Part shown: in pieces, positions 44,608 to 54,192 of the stretch
How positions within the stretch are numbered: the first letter of the stretch is position 1
How the letters are laid out: every line of letters starts with the position of its first letter
Assembly: GCA_045647865.1 (NCBI GenBank)
Contig: JAZRMW010000027.1
Coordinates: 62,001-126,000, forward strand
Source: Phocaeicola_A sp045647865
GTDB taxonomy: Bacteria > Bacteroidota > Bacteroidia > Bacteroidales > Bacteroidaceae
DNA length: 64,000 nt
Direction: 5' to 3'
Made by a program: the position numbers and the translations under genes
Notes under the pieces: generated by a model
The model's input: only the letters and a program-made list of their open reading frames with translations
The model's database searches: none
Told to the model about the DNA's origin: nothing

Positions 44608-45945
44608 ATGAATATCCAGCAGATGATGGTTTCTCTGGAAGCAAGGCATCCAGGAGAAAGTGAGTATTTGCAAGCTGTGCGTGAAGTCCTTCATTCAATC
44701 GAAGAGATTTACAATCAGCATCCTGAGTTTGAAAAGGCCGGTTTGATAGAACGGCTAGTAGAACCTGATCGTATTTTTACCTTTAAAGTACCTTGGGTAG
44801 ATGATAAGGGAAAAGTGCAGGTTAACTTAGGTTATCGGGTGCAATTTAATAATGCGATAGGGCCTTATAAAGGAGGTATCCGATTCCATGCTTCGGTCAA
44901 TTTGTCTATACTGAAGTTCTTGGGATTTGAACAGACGTTCAAGAATGCACTGACAACATTGCCTATGGGTGGTGGTAAAGGAGGTTCGGACTTCTCACCT
45001 CGTGGAAAGAGTAACGGTGAAGTGATGCGTTTTTGTCAAGCCTTCATGTTGGAGCTATGGCGTCATTTGGGGCCTGATATGGATGTTCCGGCTGGAGATA
45101 TAGGGGTTGGAGGTCGTGAAGTCGGTTACATGTTCGGTATGTACAAGAAGTTAACTCGTGAGTTTACAGGTACATTCACTGGAAAGGGACTTGAATTCGG
45201 AGGCTCTCTCATTCGACCAGAAGCTACGGGTTTTGGAGGATTATACTTTGTGAACCATATGCTAGAGGCTAAAGGTATTGACATAAAAGGAAAGACCGTA
45301 GCCGTCTCTGGTTTTGGGAATGTGGCTTGGGGAGCTGTTACCAAAGCAACCCAGTTAGGAGCAAAAGTGGTTACTATCAGTGGTCCTGACGGGTATGTGT
45401 ATGATCCTGATGGTATTAGCGGTGAGAAAATAGACTATATGTTGGAACTTCGGAATTCAGGTGAAGACATTGTAGCACCGTATGCTAAGAAATATCCTTC
45501 GGCAACATTCTATCCAGGACGTCGCCCATGGGAGGTAAAAGTTGACATAGCATTGCCATGTGCCACTCAAAATGAATTGAATGGAGAGGATGCCAAGCAG
45601 TTGATTGCGAATAAGGTGGTTTGTGTGGGAGAAATCTCTAATATGGGATGTACACCCGAAGCGATTGAAGCGTTCATTGACAATAAGATTCTGTATGCAC
45701 CAGGAAAAGCTGTAAATGCAGGTGGAGTGGCTACGTCGGGCTTGGAGATGAGCCAGAATGCGATGCACATTAGTTGGAGCGCCAAGGAAGTGGATGAACG
45801 TTTGCATGGTATCATGCAAGGGATTCATCAGCAATGTGTGGAGTATGGTACAGAGCCTGACGGTTATATCAACTATGTGAAAGGGGCAAATATTGCCGGG
45901 TTTATGAAAGTTGCTAAAGCGATGTTGGCGCAAGGTGTTGTATAG
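44608..45945 (+). CDS. gdhA: NADP-type glutamate dehydrogenase
   Basis: A 445-residue hexameric (small-subunit class) glutamate dehydrogenase that interconverts 2-oxoglutarate plus ammonia and glutamate in the cytosol, the main ammonia-assimilation route in many Bacteroides. Visible motifs are substrate-binding IGPYKGGIRFH, catalytic LPMGGGKGGSDF (Lys 124), PAGDIGVGGREVGYM and the nucleotide-binding VSGFGNVAWGA. A consensus promoter precedes it and a strong terminator (46017-46056) follows, so it is a single-gene unit. NADP rather than NAD use is inferred from family resemblance. Confidence 0.96.
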   Translation: MNIQQMMVSLEARHPGESEYLQAVREVLHSIEEIYNQHPEFEKAGLIERLVEPDRIFTFKVPWVDDKGKVQVNLGYRVQFNNAIGPYKGGIRFHASVNLSILKFLGFEQTFKNALTTLPMGGGKGGSDFSPRGKSNGEVMRFCQAFMLELWRHLGPDMDVPAGDIGVGGREVGYMFGMYKKLTREFTGTFTGKGLEFGGSLIRPEATGFGGLYFVNHMLEAKGIDIKGKTVAVSGFGNVAWGAVTKATQLGAKVVTISGPDGYVYDPDGISGEKIDYMLELRNSGEDIVAPYAKKYPSATFYPGRRPWEVKVDIALPCATQNELNGEDAKQLIANKVVCVGEISNMGCTPEAIEAFIDNKILYAPGKAVNAGGVATSGLEMSQNAMHISWSAKEVDERLHGIMQGIHQQCVEYGTEPDGYINYVKGANIAGFMKVAKAMLAQGVV

Positions 45946-46016
45946 GAATTGATAAAGGAAAATTCTCATAATGAAATATCTCGTTTAGTTGTATTTGTAT
46001 TTTGTATTGTAGTGTG

Positions 46017-46056
46017 CTGCCTGCCTCCTGTGATAGGACGCGGGCAGTTTTTTTTG
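46017..46056 (+). terminator. gdhA intrinsic terminator
   Basis: A 13-bp stem (CTGCCTGCCTCCT with AGGACGCGGGCAG, one wobble and one mismatch), loop GTGAT, then eight T. Confidence 0.85.
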
Positions 46057-46096
46057 TTCTTGTTGTTAATGCGCGTTAACTTATTGATGGAAATTG

Positions 46097-46126
46097 TTGC
46101 TCTTTCATTTAAAAGTGCTACTTTTG
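46097..46126 (+). promoter_or_regulatory. Promoter of the coiled-coil membrane protein gene
   Basis: TTG (46097-46099), 19-base spacer, TACTTTTG (46119-46126). The leader is about 35 bases. Confidence 0.75.
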
Positions 46127-46166
46127 CAAAATTGTTGGATTTTTAATTGTTGTAAATATTCTGTAT

Positions 46167-47042
46167 ATGAATAATAATCGTACAATCTTTTTTGTGATTA
46201 TATCGATATTAGTCGTTGGCTTGTTAGTTGTATCTTACTCCTTGGTACAAAAAAGTAATGAGAACGAAGAGATGGCTATACTTTTTGAGATAGAAAAAGA
46301 AGAAATGGAGAATGAGTATTCGACATTTGCCAATCAGTATGAAGAGTTGCAGGTGCAGATTAATAATGATTCGTTGCAGGTGAAATTGGAACGTGAAAAA
46401 TTGAAAACTCAAAGATTGTTGGAAGAACTGCGTCAGACGAAATCGACCAATGCTGCAGAGATAGCCCGTTTGAAGAAAGAATTGCGGACGGTTCGTGCAG
46501 TGATGCGTAGTTATATCTTGCAGATAGATTCTTTGAACCAACTGAATCAAGAATTGGCTACAGAAAATAAAAAAGTGAAGGCTCAATACCGTGAAGCGAC
46601 TCAACGTATGACCAAACTTTCGGAGGAAAAAGAACAGTTGAACCAGAAAGTCGCTTTGGCTGCTCAGTTGGATGCAACTGGAATTACTTTAGAGATGAAA
46701 AATAAAAAAGGTAAGGAGACTGATAGGCTTAAACGGGCAGCTAAATTGGCTATAGGATTCAAGATTGTTAAGAATGCTACTGCACAAACGGGTGAGCGTT
46801 GTATTTATGCCCGAATCATGAGACCTAATGGAGATATTTTGACTAAGAAGGATGGTGCTACATTTGAGTTTGAAAACCGTCAGTTGCAATATTCAATCCG
46901 TAAGTATATTGAATATACTGGTGAAGAACAGAGTGCAACGGTTTATTGGGATATTGAAGAGTTTCTTAGTCCTGGAGTTTATACCGTTTATCTTTTCTCT
47001 GATGGTAGCATGATAGGTTCTCAAGAATTTGATTTGAAGTAG
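46167..47042 (+). CDS. Membrane-anchored coiled-coil protein of unknown function
   Basis: A 291-residue protein with one N-terminal helix (about 7-26, IFFVIISILVVGLLVVSYSL), a long heptad-rich coiled coil (about 30-175, rich in Glu, Lys and Leu) and a compact C-terminal beta domain (about 190-291: AIGFKIVKNATAQTGERCIYARIM and EFLSPGVYTVYLFSDGSMIGSQEFDL). The signal anchor without a cleavage site suggests an inner-membrane protein with a periplasmic rod and head. I recognise it as a conserved Bacteroidales type but know no assigned function. Confidence 0.88.
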   Translation: MNNNRTIFFVIISILVVGLLVVSYSLVQKSNENEEMAILFEIEKEEMENEYSTFANQYEELQVQINNDSLQVKLEREKLKTQRLLEELRQTKSTNAAEIARLKKELRTVRAVMRSYILQIDSLNQLNQELATENKKVKAQYREATQRMTKLSEEKEQLNQKVALAAQLDATGITLEMKNKKGKETDRLKRAAKLAIGFKIVKNATAQTGERCIYARIMRPNGDILTKKDGATFEFENRQLQYSIRKYIEYTGEEQSATVYWDIEEFLSPGVYTVYLFSDGSMIGSQEFDLK

Positions 47043-47092
47043 ATATATTGAAGGCGGATTTTTTTAAGTAGATTAAAAAACAATCTTCCATC

Positions 47093-47124
47093 TTTGTCTG
47101 TTTAAAGGAAAAGTAGTATTTTTG
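47093..47124 (+). promoter_or_regulatory. Promoter of the 47190 gene
   Basis: TTTG (47093-47096), 20-base spacer, TATTTTTG (47117-47124). The leader is about 60 bases. Confidence 0.8.
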
Positions 47125-47189
47125 CCCCCGAATCGCTCCTGTGGTAGGGAATGATTCTTCTGTTTTTATTTTTTTTTATAAATACCAAT

Positions 47190-47762
47190 ATGAATTTATA
47201 CGTTCGTTTTTTTGATTACGAAGCATTGGTGCCTGACGGGGCTGCCGTATTGGATTTCTTGGCGACTATACCTCAAATTCGGATGGAGAGTATATCTGAA
47301 AAGAAATTGCACAATTTTTTAGAAGGGGATTCCCGTTATCCCTTTAAAGGTAAAATCGATGACCGGAACTATTATCTTGTCATCAAAACTGATGCCCCGA
47401 CATTGGAGGCTTTTCAAGAAGCTCAGTTGGCTATAAACCAGCATCCGGTGGGAAGCTTGAAAAAAGCTCCGACAGAAGTTGTGCGTACTGAATCGCGTGA
47501 GAGCCAACTGAATTCCGAGAATTATGGTTGGTACGAAGCTGGTTTGGTGTTTAAACGTGCGATGCCTGGTGATGAGACTCGGAAGTTTCAGTATGTAGAT
47601 ACTCCTTTTCGTGCACGTTTGAAAGCTTATAGTGGATTGGATTGTTATAATCGGATTGTTGACCATTTGAAAGCTCGTCCTGAAGTAGATCCACGGAGTC
47701 AGTTCCCTTCGGTTAAAGGAAAAAACTTTGAATTTCATCTATTGGAAGAGCTCGAAGCATAA
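47190..47762 (+). CDS. Conserved Bacteroidales protein of unknown function
   Basis: A 190-residue protein starting MNLYVRFFDYEALV; the frame opens 13 codons earlier with a hydrophobic run that belongs to the leader. No signal peptide or membrane helix. Conserved-looking tracts are VLDFLATIPQIRM, YYLVIKTDAPTLEAFQ, GWYEAGLVFKRAMPGDETRKFQYVDTPFRARLKA and CYNRIVDHLKARPEVDPRSQFPSVKGKNFEF. I recall similar proteins throughout Bacteroides but no function. It is a single-gene unit with its own promoter and a strong terminator. Confidence 0.85.
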   Translation: MNLYVRFFDYEALVPDGAAVLDFLATIPQIRMESISEKKLHNFLEGDSRYPFKGKIDDRNYYLVIKTDAPTLEAFQEAQLAINQHPVGSLKKAPTEVVRTESRESQLNSENYGWYEAGLVFKRAMPGDETRKFQYVDTPFRARLKAYSGLDCYNRIVDHLKARPEVDPRSQFPSVKGKNFEFHLLEELEA

Positions 47763-47827
47763 TCTTTATTCTATGTAGGTGCTCTTCCTTAAGGAAAAGG
47801 CTTGTAGCTTTTGCTATATATTTGTTT

Positions 47828-47875
47828 GTGCAGTGTTACATTACACTATCGTGTGGTGTGGCACTGCACTTTTTA
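47828..47875 (+). terminator. Strong intrinsic terminator
   Basis: A 19-bp stem (from GTGCAGTG to CACTGCAC, several G-T wobbles, no mismatch) with loop TATC at 47828-47869, followed by five T. It ends the 47190 gene. Confidence 0.88.
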
Positions 47876-48001
47876 GTCAGTTTGGTAGTTCTGTGTTTTT
47901 ATAGTGTAAATAGCTTGGGTATAGGAAAGTTGTGATGAAACTTTACAGAAAAACCTTTCTTTGTTAAAAATAAAGGCGCATGAAATTTATTTAAAATTTT
48001 C

Positions 48002-48033
48002 TTTGGTTCTGTAATATTTATTATCTATTTTTG
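48002..48033 (+). promoter_or_regulatory. Promoter of the lipoprotein / barrel operon
   Basis: TTTG (48002-48005), 20-base spacer, TATTTTTG (48026-48033). The leader is about 105 bases, AT-rich, with no obvious structure. Confidence 0.8.
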
Positions 48034-48147
48034 CAATGTTTTATATAAATCTATGCTATAATAGGGCAAATAGTACGCATTAGAGCCTGAGGATTTGCAA
48101 ATAAACTATAACAACAGAAAGAATAACCTAATTAATATTGTAGTGAT

Positions 48148-51100
48148 ATGCTGAACAAGAAATCAAAATGGCTCCTATGGGGCAGTATGGTTCTTTGTTG
48201 TGGTTGTGTGGACAATGCATATGACCTTAACAAGGATATTGTGATGGATGTGACGATTGCCGGCAATAAAATTACGTTGCCTGTGGGAAATGTTAAGCCC
48301 ATCGTGTTGGATTCGCTTATCAATGTTGATGACATTGATTTACTTGAAAAAATGAATGGCGTTTATAGTCTTAAGAAATCAGATGTAATTGATCCTATTG
48401 ATATTGAAATTGATCCTATCAAAATCAATATTGACCCGATTACTCATTCTAGTACATTCCAATTCGATGAAGTGACTATTGATGAAGCGGTTTTGAATGA
48501 GGTGAAAAAGGAACAGACGTTTGGAGTGAACGAGGTGTCTATTGAGGACTTGAATGAATCGTTGCCGACCCTTGGTACAGAGGTTACAACAGGATTGCTT
48601 ACTGACGACTTGAAAAAGCAGATTGAAGATTTGAAGAGCCTCGGTGGTTCTCAGGAAATTACGATACCGTTGAAGCATGCAGTTAATACTGGACTGCAAA
48701 AAGTGGATTTTGAGCTTGATTATACTTTACCTAAAGAAATTAAAGCAATCACCGATATTACATTGAATAATCTGATAAAATTTAAGGTGACTAATCCTGC
48801 AATCTTGGAGGGGGTGAAGAAAACGATTGCGTTCAATGCAACTTTCCCTGAAGGATTTGTACTTCGTCTGGATGAGAGTGCTCCTTATGGAACGTATGAT
48901 TTGTCTGCTGATAAACGTACAATTCAAGTTAGCGATGTTGAAGCTCAAGGTGAGGAAATTTGGCTGCAATTCTATATTGCGGATTTGAGCGGATTGGAAA
49001 ATAAAATCAGCAATGGGGCAATCTCGTTCAATGACCAAATTGAGTATCAGGTAGAATATGCTGTAGATGGTGAAATTGCAGTATCGGCTAATACAAACTT
49101 GGATGAATTCAACTTCCTTGTTGTCATGGAGCATAAAGTCTCTTTTGAAGATGCGGAGGGTAGTACCAACGATATTGACGTTGATTTTGAAACAATGGAA
49201 TTCGATTTTTCTGCACACTTTGACAATCTGGAGCATATCAAAAAGGTAGAGTATATCGAATTTGATGCAGCTAATAGTAAAATCAACTTTAAGACCGACT
49301 TAGGTGATGGTGGATTTGCTCCTTTCAATTTGAAAGAAGGATGTCAGTTAAAATTGTCTTTCCCTGATAAGTTCGTATTGGATTTGGGACAATGTGTCTA
49401 TCCCGAGGGAGTTACGTACAATGAAGAAGAACATGCTTTCTTAATCCGTGATGTGAATGTTTTGAACGGTTTTGAATGGCAATTGGCAATTGACCGTGTT
49501 GATGTATATACTGAAGTTGTAAATAAAAAGTGTGATTTGGAAGCAGCAGCATCAATCAGTGTTGTTTCACCTTCAGAAAATGATGTATTGAAACTCGGTG
49601 CAACCGTTGTTGAATCATTTAATTCAACTTTGGAAAATTTGAAGAGTAAAGATGTTATTTTCACGATGGGAGAGACACATTTGCACATTGATGATGCCGT
49701 AGTGATGACTGAAACTATCCATGAAAAGATTGATGAGCATACTTCATTATCTGTGAATGAAAAGATTGATGAGGGCGTCAAGCGAATCGAAAGCATTGAA
49801 TTTGTTGGTGGTGAAGTGCCTATTACTTTGCATGTGGGAATGACTGGTGTAGAAGATATTGATACAGACATTCACCTTAAGTTGGATGTAGAACTTCCTT
49901 CTTTTTTGGTATTGGATAAATCTGATGAGGAATTGGGCGTGACAATCAATAATGGAATGTTGACAATCGAGAAGGATTATAATCCTAAAGAGGGTAATTT
50001 GACTGTTAAATTGTTAGGAAAGAAACTTGACTTTGAAAAAGAATATGGTGAAGGTGGTGTCGAGTTGGAAAAAGCAGATGACAACAGTTATTATTTGAAA
50101 TACGAAAAAGATATTCCCATCTCAGGTGAAGCTTATATCAATGAAACGGAAATGCACTCTACCATTTTGGGAAAAGACGTTGGTATCAATGTTGATTTTA
50201 CCATCGGTGAAATGGAGGTAAAGAAATTCAGTGGAATCTATTGTGGAAAAATTGATGATATTAATGAATCGATAGAGTTAGACCTTGGTGAAGATCTTGA
50301 TTTCTTGAAGGAAGATGGAAATACGGTAACTTTGTCTGATCCACAGATTATGTTTACTATTGACAATCCGGTAAGCGTTCCTGTAGATATGGCTTTATCA
50401 TTGTTCGGAAAAGATGATAATGGACAGATTATTGAAACTTCTCGTGTGGAAACCGTAATTCGTTTGGAACCGGCAGTTTATGATGAAGTAACGGGCAATA
50501 TCACAACTCGTGATATGAAATTCTTGCTGACAAACAAGGAAGTTGAATTGGACGGATATACAACTGTTGTCGTTCCCGATTTGAGTAATTTGCTCAAGAG
50601 AATCCCCAACACATTAGATATAGAGTTGAAACCGACAATTGACGAAACTGTGACTCATCATGTCGATTTGTCGAAAGACTTGGTGTTCCATCCGGAATAT
50701 GATGTAGTGGTACCTTTGAAGTTTGATAATATACATATTGAATACACCGAACTTGTTGAAGATTTGAATAAGGATTTAGGTGAAGCATTGGAACATTTTG
50801 CGAATATAGAACTCAAGGTTGATATGAACATTCGGAATACGGTGCCTGTGGGTTTGGTTCTTACTGTTGAGCCTCTTGATACCTATGGAAATCTGATTGA
50901 GGATGTAGAGGTAGAAAATGTACAGATTGCAGCCGGTAACGGTGATGAAATTAATGGTGCTGATGCAGAGGGTGATTCAGGCGAAAAGTTGCAGTTGATT
51001 GTAAAGAGCAAAGGTGATGTACTTCGTCGTTTGGATAAATTGAACCTTTTGATAAAGGCTGATGCTGATGAAACCGTAGGTGGTGAAGCTCTTACCCCCA

Positions 51101-51174
51101 AGCAGGGTGTACACATCACGAACATCGTACTGGAGGTTAAAGGTGATGTAGATACTAATTTGGATGAATTATAA
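48148..51174 (+). CDS. Giant acidic lipoprotein, operon partner of a DUF5723 barrel
   Basis: A 1008-residue protein with a lipoprotein signal (MLNKKSKWLLWGSMVLCCGC, Cys 20). The mature part begins VDNAYDLNKDIVMDVTIAGNKITLPVG, a start I associate with Bacteroidales surface or periplasmic lipoproteins. The rest is Asp/Glu-rich and beta-strand-like, with several loosely similar ~150-residue blocks (for example FELDYTLPKEIKAITDITLNN and PITLHVGMTGVEDIDTDIHLKL). The IDPI word repeats near residues 85-105 (IDPIDIEIDPIKINIDPI). It lies 16 bases upstream of the barrel gene and probably works with it at the outer membrane. Function unknown. Confidence 0.85.
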   Translation: MLNKKSKWLLWGSMVLCCGCVDNAYDLNKDIVMDVTIAGNKITLPVGNVKPIVLDSLINVDDIDLLEKMNGVYSLKKSDVIDPIDIEIDPIKINIDPITHSSTFQFDEVTIDEAVLNEVKKEQTFGVNEVSIEDLNESLPTLGTEVTTGLLTDDLKKQIEDLKSLGGSQEITIPLKHAVNTGLQKVDFELDYTLPKEIKAITDITLNNLIKFKVTNPAILEGVKKTIAFNATFPEGFVLRLDESAPYGTYDLSADKRTIQVSDVEAQGEEIWLQFYIADLSGLENKISNGAISFNDQIEYQVEYAVDGEIAVSANTNLDEFNFLVVMEHKVSFEDAEGSTNDIDVDFETMEFDFSAHFDNLEHIKKVEYIEFDAANSKINFKTDLGDGGFAPFNLKEGCQLKLSFPDKFVLDLGQCVYPEGVTYNEEEHAFLIRDVNVLNGFEWQLAIDRVDVYTEVVNKKCDLEAAASISVVSPSENDVLKLGATVVESFNSTLENLKSKDVIFTMGETHLHIDDAVVMTETIHEKIDEHTSLSVNEKIDEGVKRIESIEFVGGEVPITLHVGMTGVEDIDTDIHLKLDVELPSFLVLDKSDEELGVTINNGMLTIEKDYNPKEGNLTVKLLGKKLDFEKEYGEGGVELEKADDNSYYLKYEKDIPISGEAYINETEMHSTILGKDVGINVDFTIGEMEVKKFSGIYCGKIDDINESIELDLGEDLDFLKEDGNTVTLSDPQIMFTIDNPVSVPVDMALSLFGKDDNGQIIETSRVETVIRLEPAVYDEVTGNITTRDMKFLLTNKEVELDGYTTVVVPDLSNLLKRIPNTLDIELKPTIDETVTHHVDLSKDLVFHPEYDVVVPLKFDNIHIEYTELVEDLNKDLGEALEHFANIELKVDMNIRNTVPVGLVLTVEPLDTYGNLIEDVEVENVQIAAGNGDEINGADAEGDSGEKLQLIVKSKGDVLRRLDKLNLLIKADADETVGGEALTPKQGVHITNIVLEVKGDVDTNLDEL

Positions 51175-51190
51175 TAAAATAGAAAAAACG

Positions 51191-52573
51191 ATGAAACAGA
51201 TCAAATATATTATAGCCACTTTCGCAATGGCGTCTTCCGTGATGACTGTTGGGGCACAAACGGCTAAGTCATCCTATTTTATGGATGGTGCATTTCATAA
51301 TATGCAGATGAATCCTGCCATGAAAGCAGAACGAAATTTCATCAGTTTCCCTATGTTGGGTAACATGGGAGTCTCGTTGAATGGTAATGTCGGACTTTCT
51401 GATTTTCTCTATCCTCATGGGGAGAATGAATTGGCCACCTTCATGCACAAGTCGGTCTCTGCAGACGAGTTTTTGGGTAATATTCCTTCTACAACCAAAA
51501 TAGGAATGAATTTTGATATGACCATTTTTGCATTAGGTTTCAGAGGATTTGGAGGATACAATACCTTGAACTTGACTCTTCGCTCACAAATGGGTGTTAA
51601 TTTGCCGAAAGGTATGTTTGAATTTATGAAGAGAGGCCTGTCAAGAGAACAGCATTCATTTTCAAATCTCAATGTTAATTCCATGAACTATGCAGCATTG
51701 ACTATTGGTCATTCTCGCGATGTCATTGAGAATCTCCGTGTCGGAGTTAATCTTAAATATCTGATTGGATTGGGATATGCAAATCTGAATGTAGATAAAA
51801 TGAATCTGACTTTGCAGGATGATGTATGGATGGCTGAGTCATATGCAACTGCTAGTCTTGCAACAGTGGGTGAAGCTAATTGGAAACTTGATGAAAACGG
51901 ACAGATTGATGAGTTGGATATGCAGTTCAATAGTCCTAAGGCTTCTGGTTTTGCCATTGACCTTGGTGCTACTTACGATTTGAAAGATTATGTAGATGGT
52001 TTGAAAGTATCAGCTTCAGTAGTAGATTTGGGATTCATCAATTGGAAACACATGATTAAGGCTAAGACCAAGGATGCAAAGGTGCGCTTTGAAGGATTCA
52101 AGGAAATCGATATTGATGACTTTGAGACAAGTGTGGAAGATCAATTGGATGACATCAAAGATGATGCTGAAGAGATGATAGAACTTTATCCTGATGGCAA
52201 ACAGGCTGGAAGCGAAAGAGCAAAATTGGCTGCCACCATGTATTTGGGTGCTGAGTATGAAATGCCTTTCTACAAGAAGTTGTCAGCAGGAGTACTTTAT
52301 AGCAATCGGTTCAGCGATGTGGCTGGATGGTATGATTTGCGCGGTTTCTTGACGGTTTCTCCCCTCAAGTGGTTCGAAGCGTCAGTAAATTATGGTGTTT
52401 CTACGTATGGAACAGGATTCGGTTGGATGCTTAATTTCCATCCGGCAGGACTTTCTCTGTTCTTGGGTAGTGACTTTATGATTACGGATGTGGCTCCCCA
52501 ATTTGTCCCCATTGACAATTTGAATGCCAACTTTACTATGGGTCTTTCCATCCCGTTTGGACGTAGAAAATAA
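51191..52573 (+). CDS. DUF5723-type outer-membrane beta-barrel protein
   Basis: A 460-residue protein starting MKQIKYIIATFAMASSVMTVGAQ (signal peptide), with the frame opening nine codons earlier inside the lipoprotein gene. The mature N-terminus SSYFMDGAFHNMQMNPAMKAERNFISFPMLG is the DUF5723 signature. Alternating amphipathic strands follow, and it ends in a terminal strand NFTMGLSIPFGRRK, as expected for a barrel of the PorV/FadL-like class. An acidic insert (IDIDDFETSVEDQLDDIKDDAEEMIEL, about residues 315-340) interrupts the strands. Cargo or role is unknown; it shares a transcript with the giant lipoprotein. Confidence 0.85.
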   Translation: MKQIKYIIATFAMASSVMTVGAQTAKSSYFMDGAFHNMQMNPAMKAERNFISFPMLGNMGVSLNGNVGLSDFLYPHGENELATFMHKSVSADEFLGNIPSTTKIGMNFDMTIFALGFRGFGGYNTLNLTLRSQMGVNLPKGMFEFMKRGLSREQHSFSNLNVNSMNYAALTIGHSRDVIENLRVGVNLKYLIGLGYANLNVDKMNLTLQDDVWMAESYATASLATVGEANWKLDENGQIDELDMQFNSPKASGFAIDLGATYDLKDYVDGLKVSASVVDLGFINWKHMIKAKTKDAKVRFEGFKEIDIDDFETSVEDQLDDIKDDAEEMIELYPDGKQAGSERAKLAATMYLGAEYEMPFYKKLSAGVLYSNRFSDVAGWYDLRGFLTVSPLKWFEASVNYGVSTYGTGFGWMLNFHPAGLSLFLGSDFMITDVAPQFVPIDNLNANFTMGLSIPFGRRK

Positions 52574-52587
52574 AGTGTGAATAAAAA

Positions 52588-52645
52588 GAAAGCTGCATAT
52601 AATTCATGTATGAAGAAGAGAATTATATGCAGTTTTCTTTTTTTG
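52588..52645 (+). terminator. Intrinsic terminator of the lipoprotein / barrel operon
   Basis: An 18-bp near-perfect stem (GAAAGCTGCATATAATTC with GAATTATATGCAGTTTTC) followed by seven T. Confidence 0.9.
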
Positions 52646-52770
52646 GTATGTTAGATAGGTTTATTCCTATAAGTCCAATTCTAATGGACTATTTGGGATA
52701 ATCCGTGGAAATCTGAATATAAAAAAGTAAAAAAGTGTAAATAGATACCTTTCATTTCGTAAAAAAGTAT

Positions 52771-52778
52771 CATCTTTG
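52771..52778 (+). promoter_or_regulatory. Possible -7 element just before the LysE gene
   Basis: CATCTTTG has one mismatch to TAnnTTTG and ends five bases before the ATG at 52783. If used, the transcript would be nearly leaderless. No good -33 box is seen, so this is tentative. Confidence 0.35.
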
Positions 52779-52782
52779 CATT

Positions 52783-53448
52783 ATGAATTGGTTTGAGCAT
52801 ATTACCGTACTTGATTTACTTATCAAAGGCTTTATTGTCGGTGTTGTTGTTTCTGCACCGATGGGGCCTGTTGGGGTGCTCTGTATCCAAAGAACTTTGA
52901 ACAAGGGACGTTGGTATGGCTTTGTCACAGGATTAGGTGCGGCTTTCAGCGATATCATCTATGCCCTCATTACAGGATATGGTATGAGTTTTGTGGTTGA
53001 CTTTATTGAGAATCCACAAACTTTATATTATTTCCAGCTGATAGGAAGCATTATGTTGTTTTGTTTTGGTGTATATACATTCCGAAGCAATCCTGCACAG
53101 AATATTCGTCCTGTGTCAGCCAATAAGGGAAGTTTGATTCATAATTTTGTGACAGCATTCTTTGTCACCCTTTCCAATCCCTTCATCATTTTGTTGTTTA
53201 TAGGTTTGTATGCCCGTTTCTCCTTTGTATTGCCTGAGCGTTTCTTTTATGAACAGAGTATTGGTTATCTGGCAATTGTATTGGGGGCATTGACTTGGTG
53301 GTTTGTCATTACCTATTTGGTCAACAAACTGCGTGCGAAGTTCAATCTTCGTGGTATTCGTATATTGAACCGTGTTATTGGTGTGGTGGTGATGATTGCT
53401 TCTGTCGTAAGTGCAATATTTACATTGATTGGTAAGACGTTGTACTGA
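52783..53448 (+). CDS. LysE/RhtB-family exporter
   Basis: A 221-residue inner-membrane protein with six predicted helices. The family motif APMGPVGVLCIQRTLNKGRWYGFVTGLGAAFSD (about 25-57) matches the LysE signature GPxxxxxxxxxxxxGxxxGxxxxxGxxxxD; later NPFIILLFIGLYARF follows. LysE-type proteins export amino acids or related small molecules by proton exchange; the substrate is not readable here. It precedes DUF4924, rfbD and prfC genes on the same strand, an order I recall from other Bacteroides genomes. Confidence 0.9.
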   Translation: MNWFEHITVLDLLIKGFIVGVVVSAPMGPVGVLCIQRTLNKGRWYGFVTGLGAAFSDIIYALITGYGMSFVVDFIENPQTLYYFQLIGSIMLFCFGVYTFRSNPAQNIRPVSANKGSLIHNFVTAFFVTLSNPFIILLFIGLYARFSFVLPERFFYEQSIGYLAIVLGALTWWFVITYLVNKLRAKFNLRGIRILNRVIGVVVMIASVVSAIFTLIGKTLY

Positions 53449-53539
53449 CGGAATCTGAGGGTATCTCTATGGGTGTCGGAGGAAAGGTCTGATGTCTTTA
53501 GTCCATAATTCAAAATTCACAATTTATAATTAGAAAAAC

Positions 53540-54085
53540 GTGTTTGTCTCAAAGCAACTTAAAGAAAATAATATCGCTGAATATCTGCTTTATATGTGGC
53601 AGGTAGAGGACTTGATACGTGCCAATGCTTTGGATATGGAGCGTATCAAGAAAACATTGGTCATTCCTGCTCATTTGGATGCAGAGCGTGAGGCCCAATT
53701 AGTGGAATGGTACGAAAATCTGATAGAGATGATGCGTTTGGAAGGTGTCTCTGAACGTGGACATCTGCAGATAAACAAGAACATTATAACGCTTCTTACC
53801 GATTTGCATTTGCAATTGCTGAAATCTACGAAGTTTCCTTTCTATAGTGCAGCTTATTACAAGGCACTTCCGTTCATTGTAGAACTTCGTACTCAGGGTG
53901 ACAACCGTAATCATTCCGAATTGGAGAATTGTTTCGAGGCTCTTTATGGCTTATTGTTACTCAAGTTGCAGAAACGTGATATCAGCGAAGGTACTCTTCA
54001 AGCTTCCAAAGCTATCAGTCAGTTGTTAGGGCTGTTGAGTGACTATTATAAGAAAGATAGGGTAGGGGAACTTGAATTGGAATGA
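53540..54085 (+). CDS. DUF4924 family protein
   Basis: A 181-residue soluble, helical protein. The start is GTG at 53540 (read MFVSKQLKENNIAEYLLYMWQVEDLIRA); the conserved N-terminus fits this start and no ATG precedes it. Conserved tracts include INKNIITLLTDLHLQLLKSTKFPFYSAAYYKALPFIVELR and CFEALYGLLLLKLQKRDIS. I know it as a Bacteroidetes family of unknown function found near rfbD and prfC. Confidence 0.88.
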   Translation: MFVSKQLKENNIAEYLLYMWQVEDLIRANALDMERIKKTLVIPAHLDAEREAQLVEWYENLIEMMRLEGVSERGHLQINKNIITLLTDLHLQLLKSTKFPFYSAAYYKALPFIVELRTQGDNRNHSELENCFEALYGLLLLKLQKRDISEGTLQASKAISQLLGLLSDYYKKDRVGELELE

Positions 54086-54086
54086 A

Positions 54087-54175
54087 TCAGTGATTAGTGA
54101 TGAGCTACGAGTGGCCATGCGGCACTCACACTCATACTCTTCACTTGTAGCACCGCTCGTAGCTAATAACTAATA
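54087..54175. repeat. Dispersed palindromic element (AGCTACGAG family)
   Basis: The spacer before rfbD carries GAGCTACGAGTG near its left end and CGCTCGTAGCTAATAAC near its right end, with further short GTG/CAC complementarity inside. The same words occur at 2537-2620 downstream of purL. It looks like a degraded small mobile palindrome; no gene is present. Confidence 0.55.
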
Positions 54176-54192
54176 AACATAAAGGAATCGTG

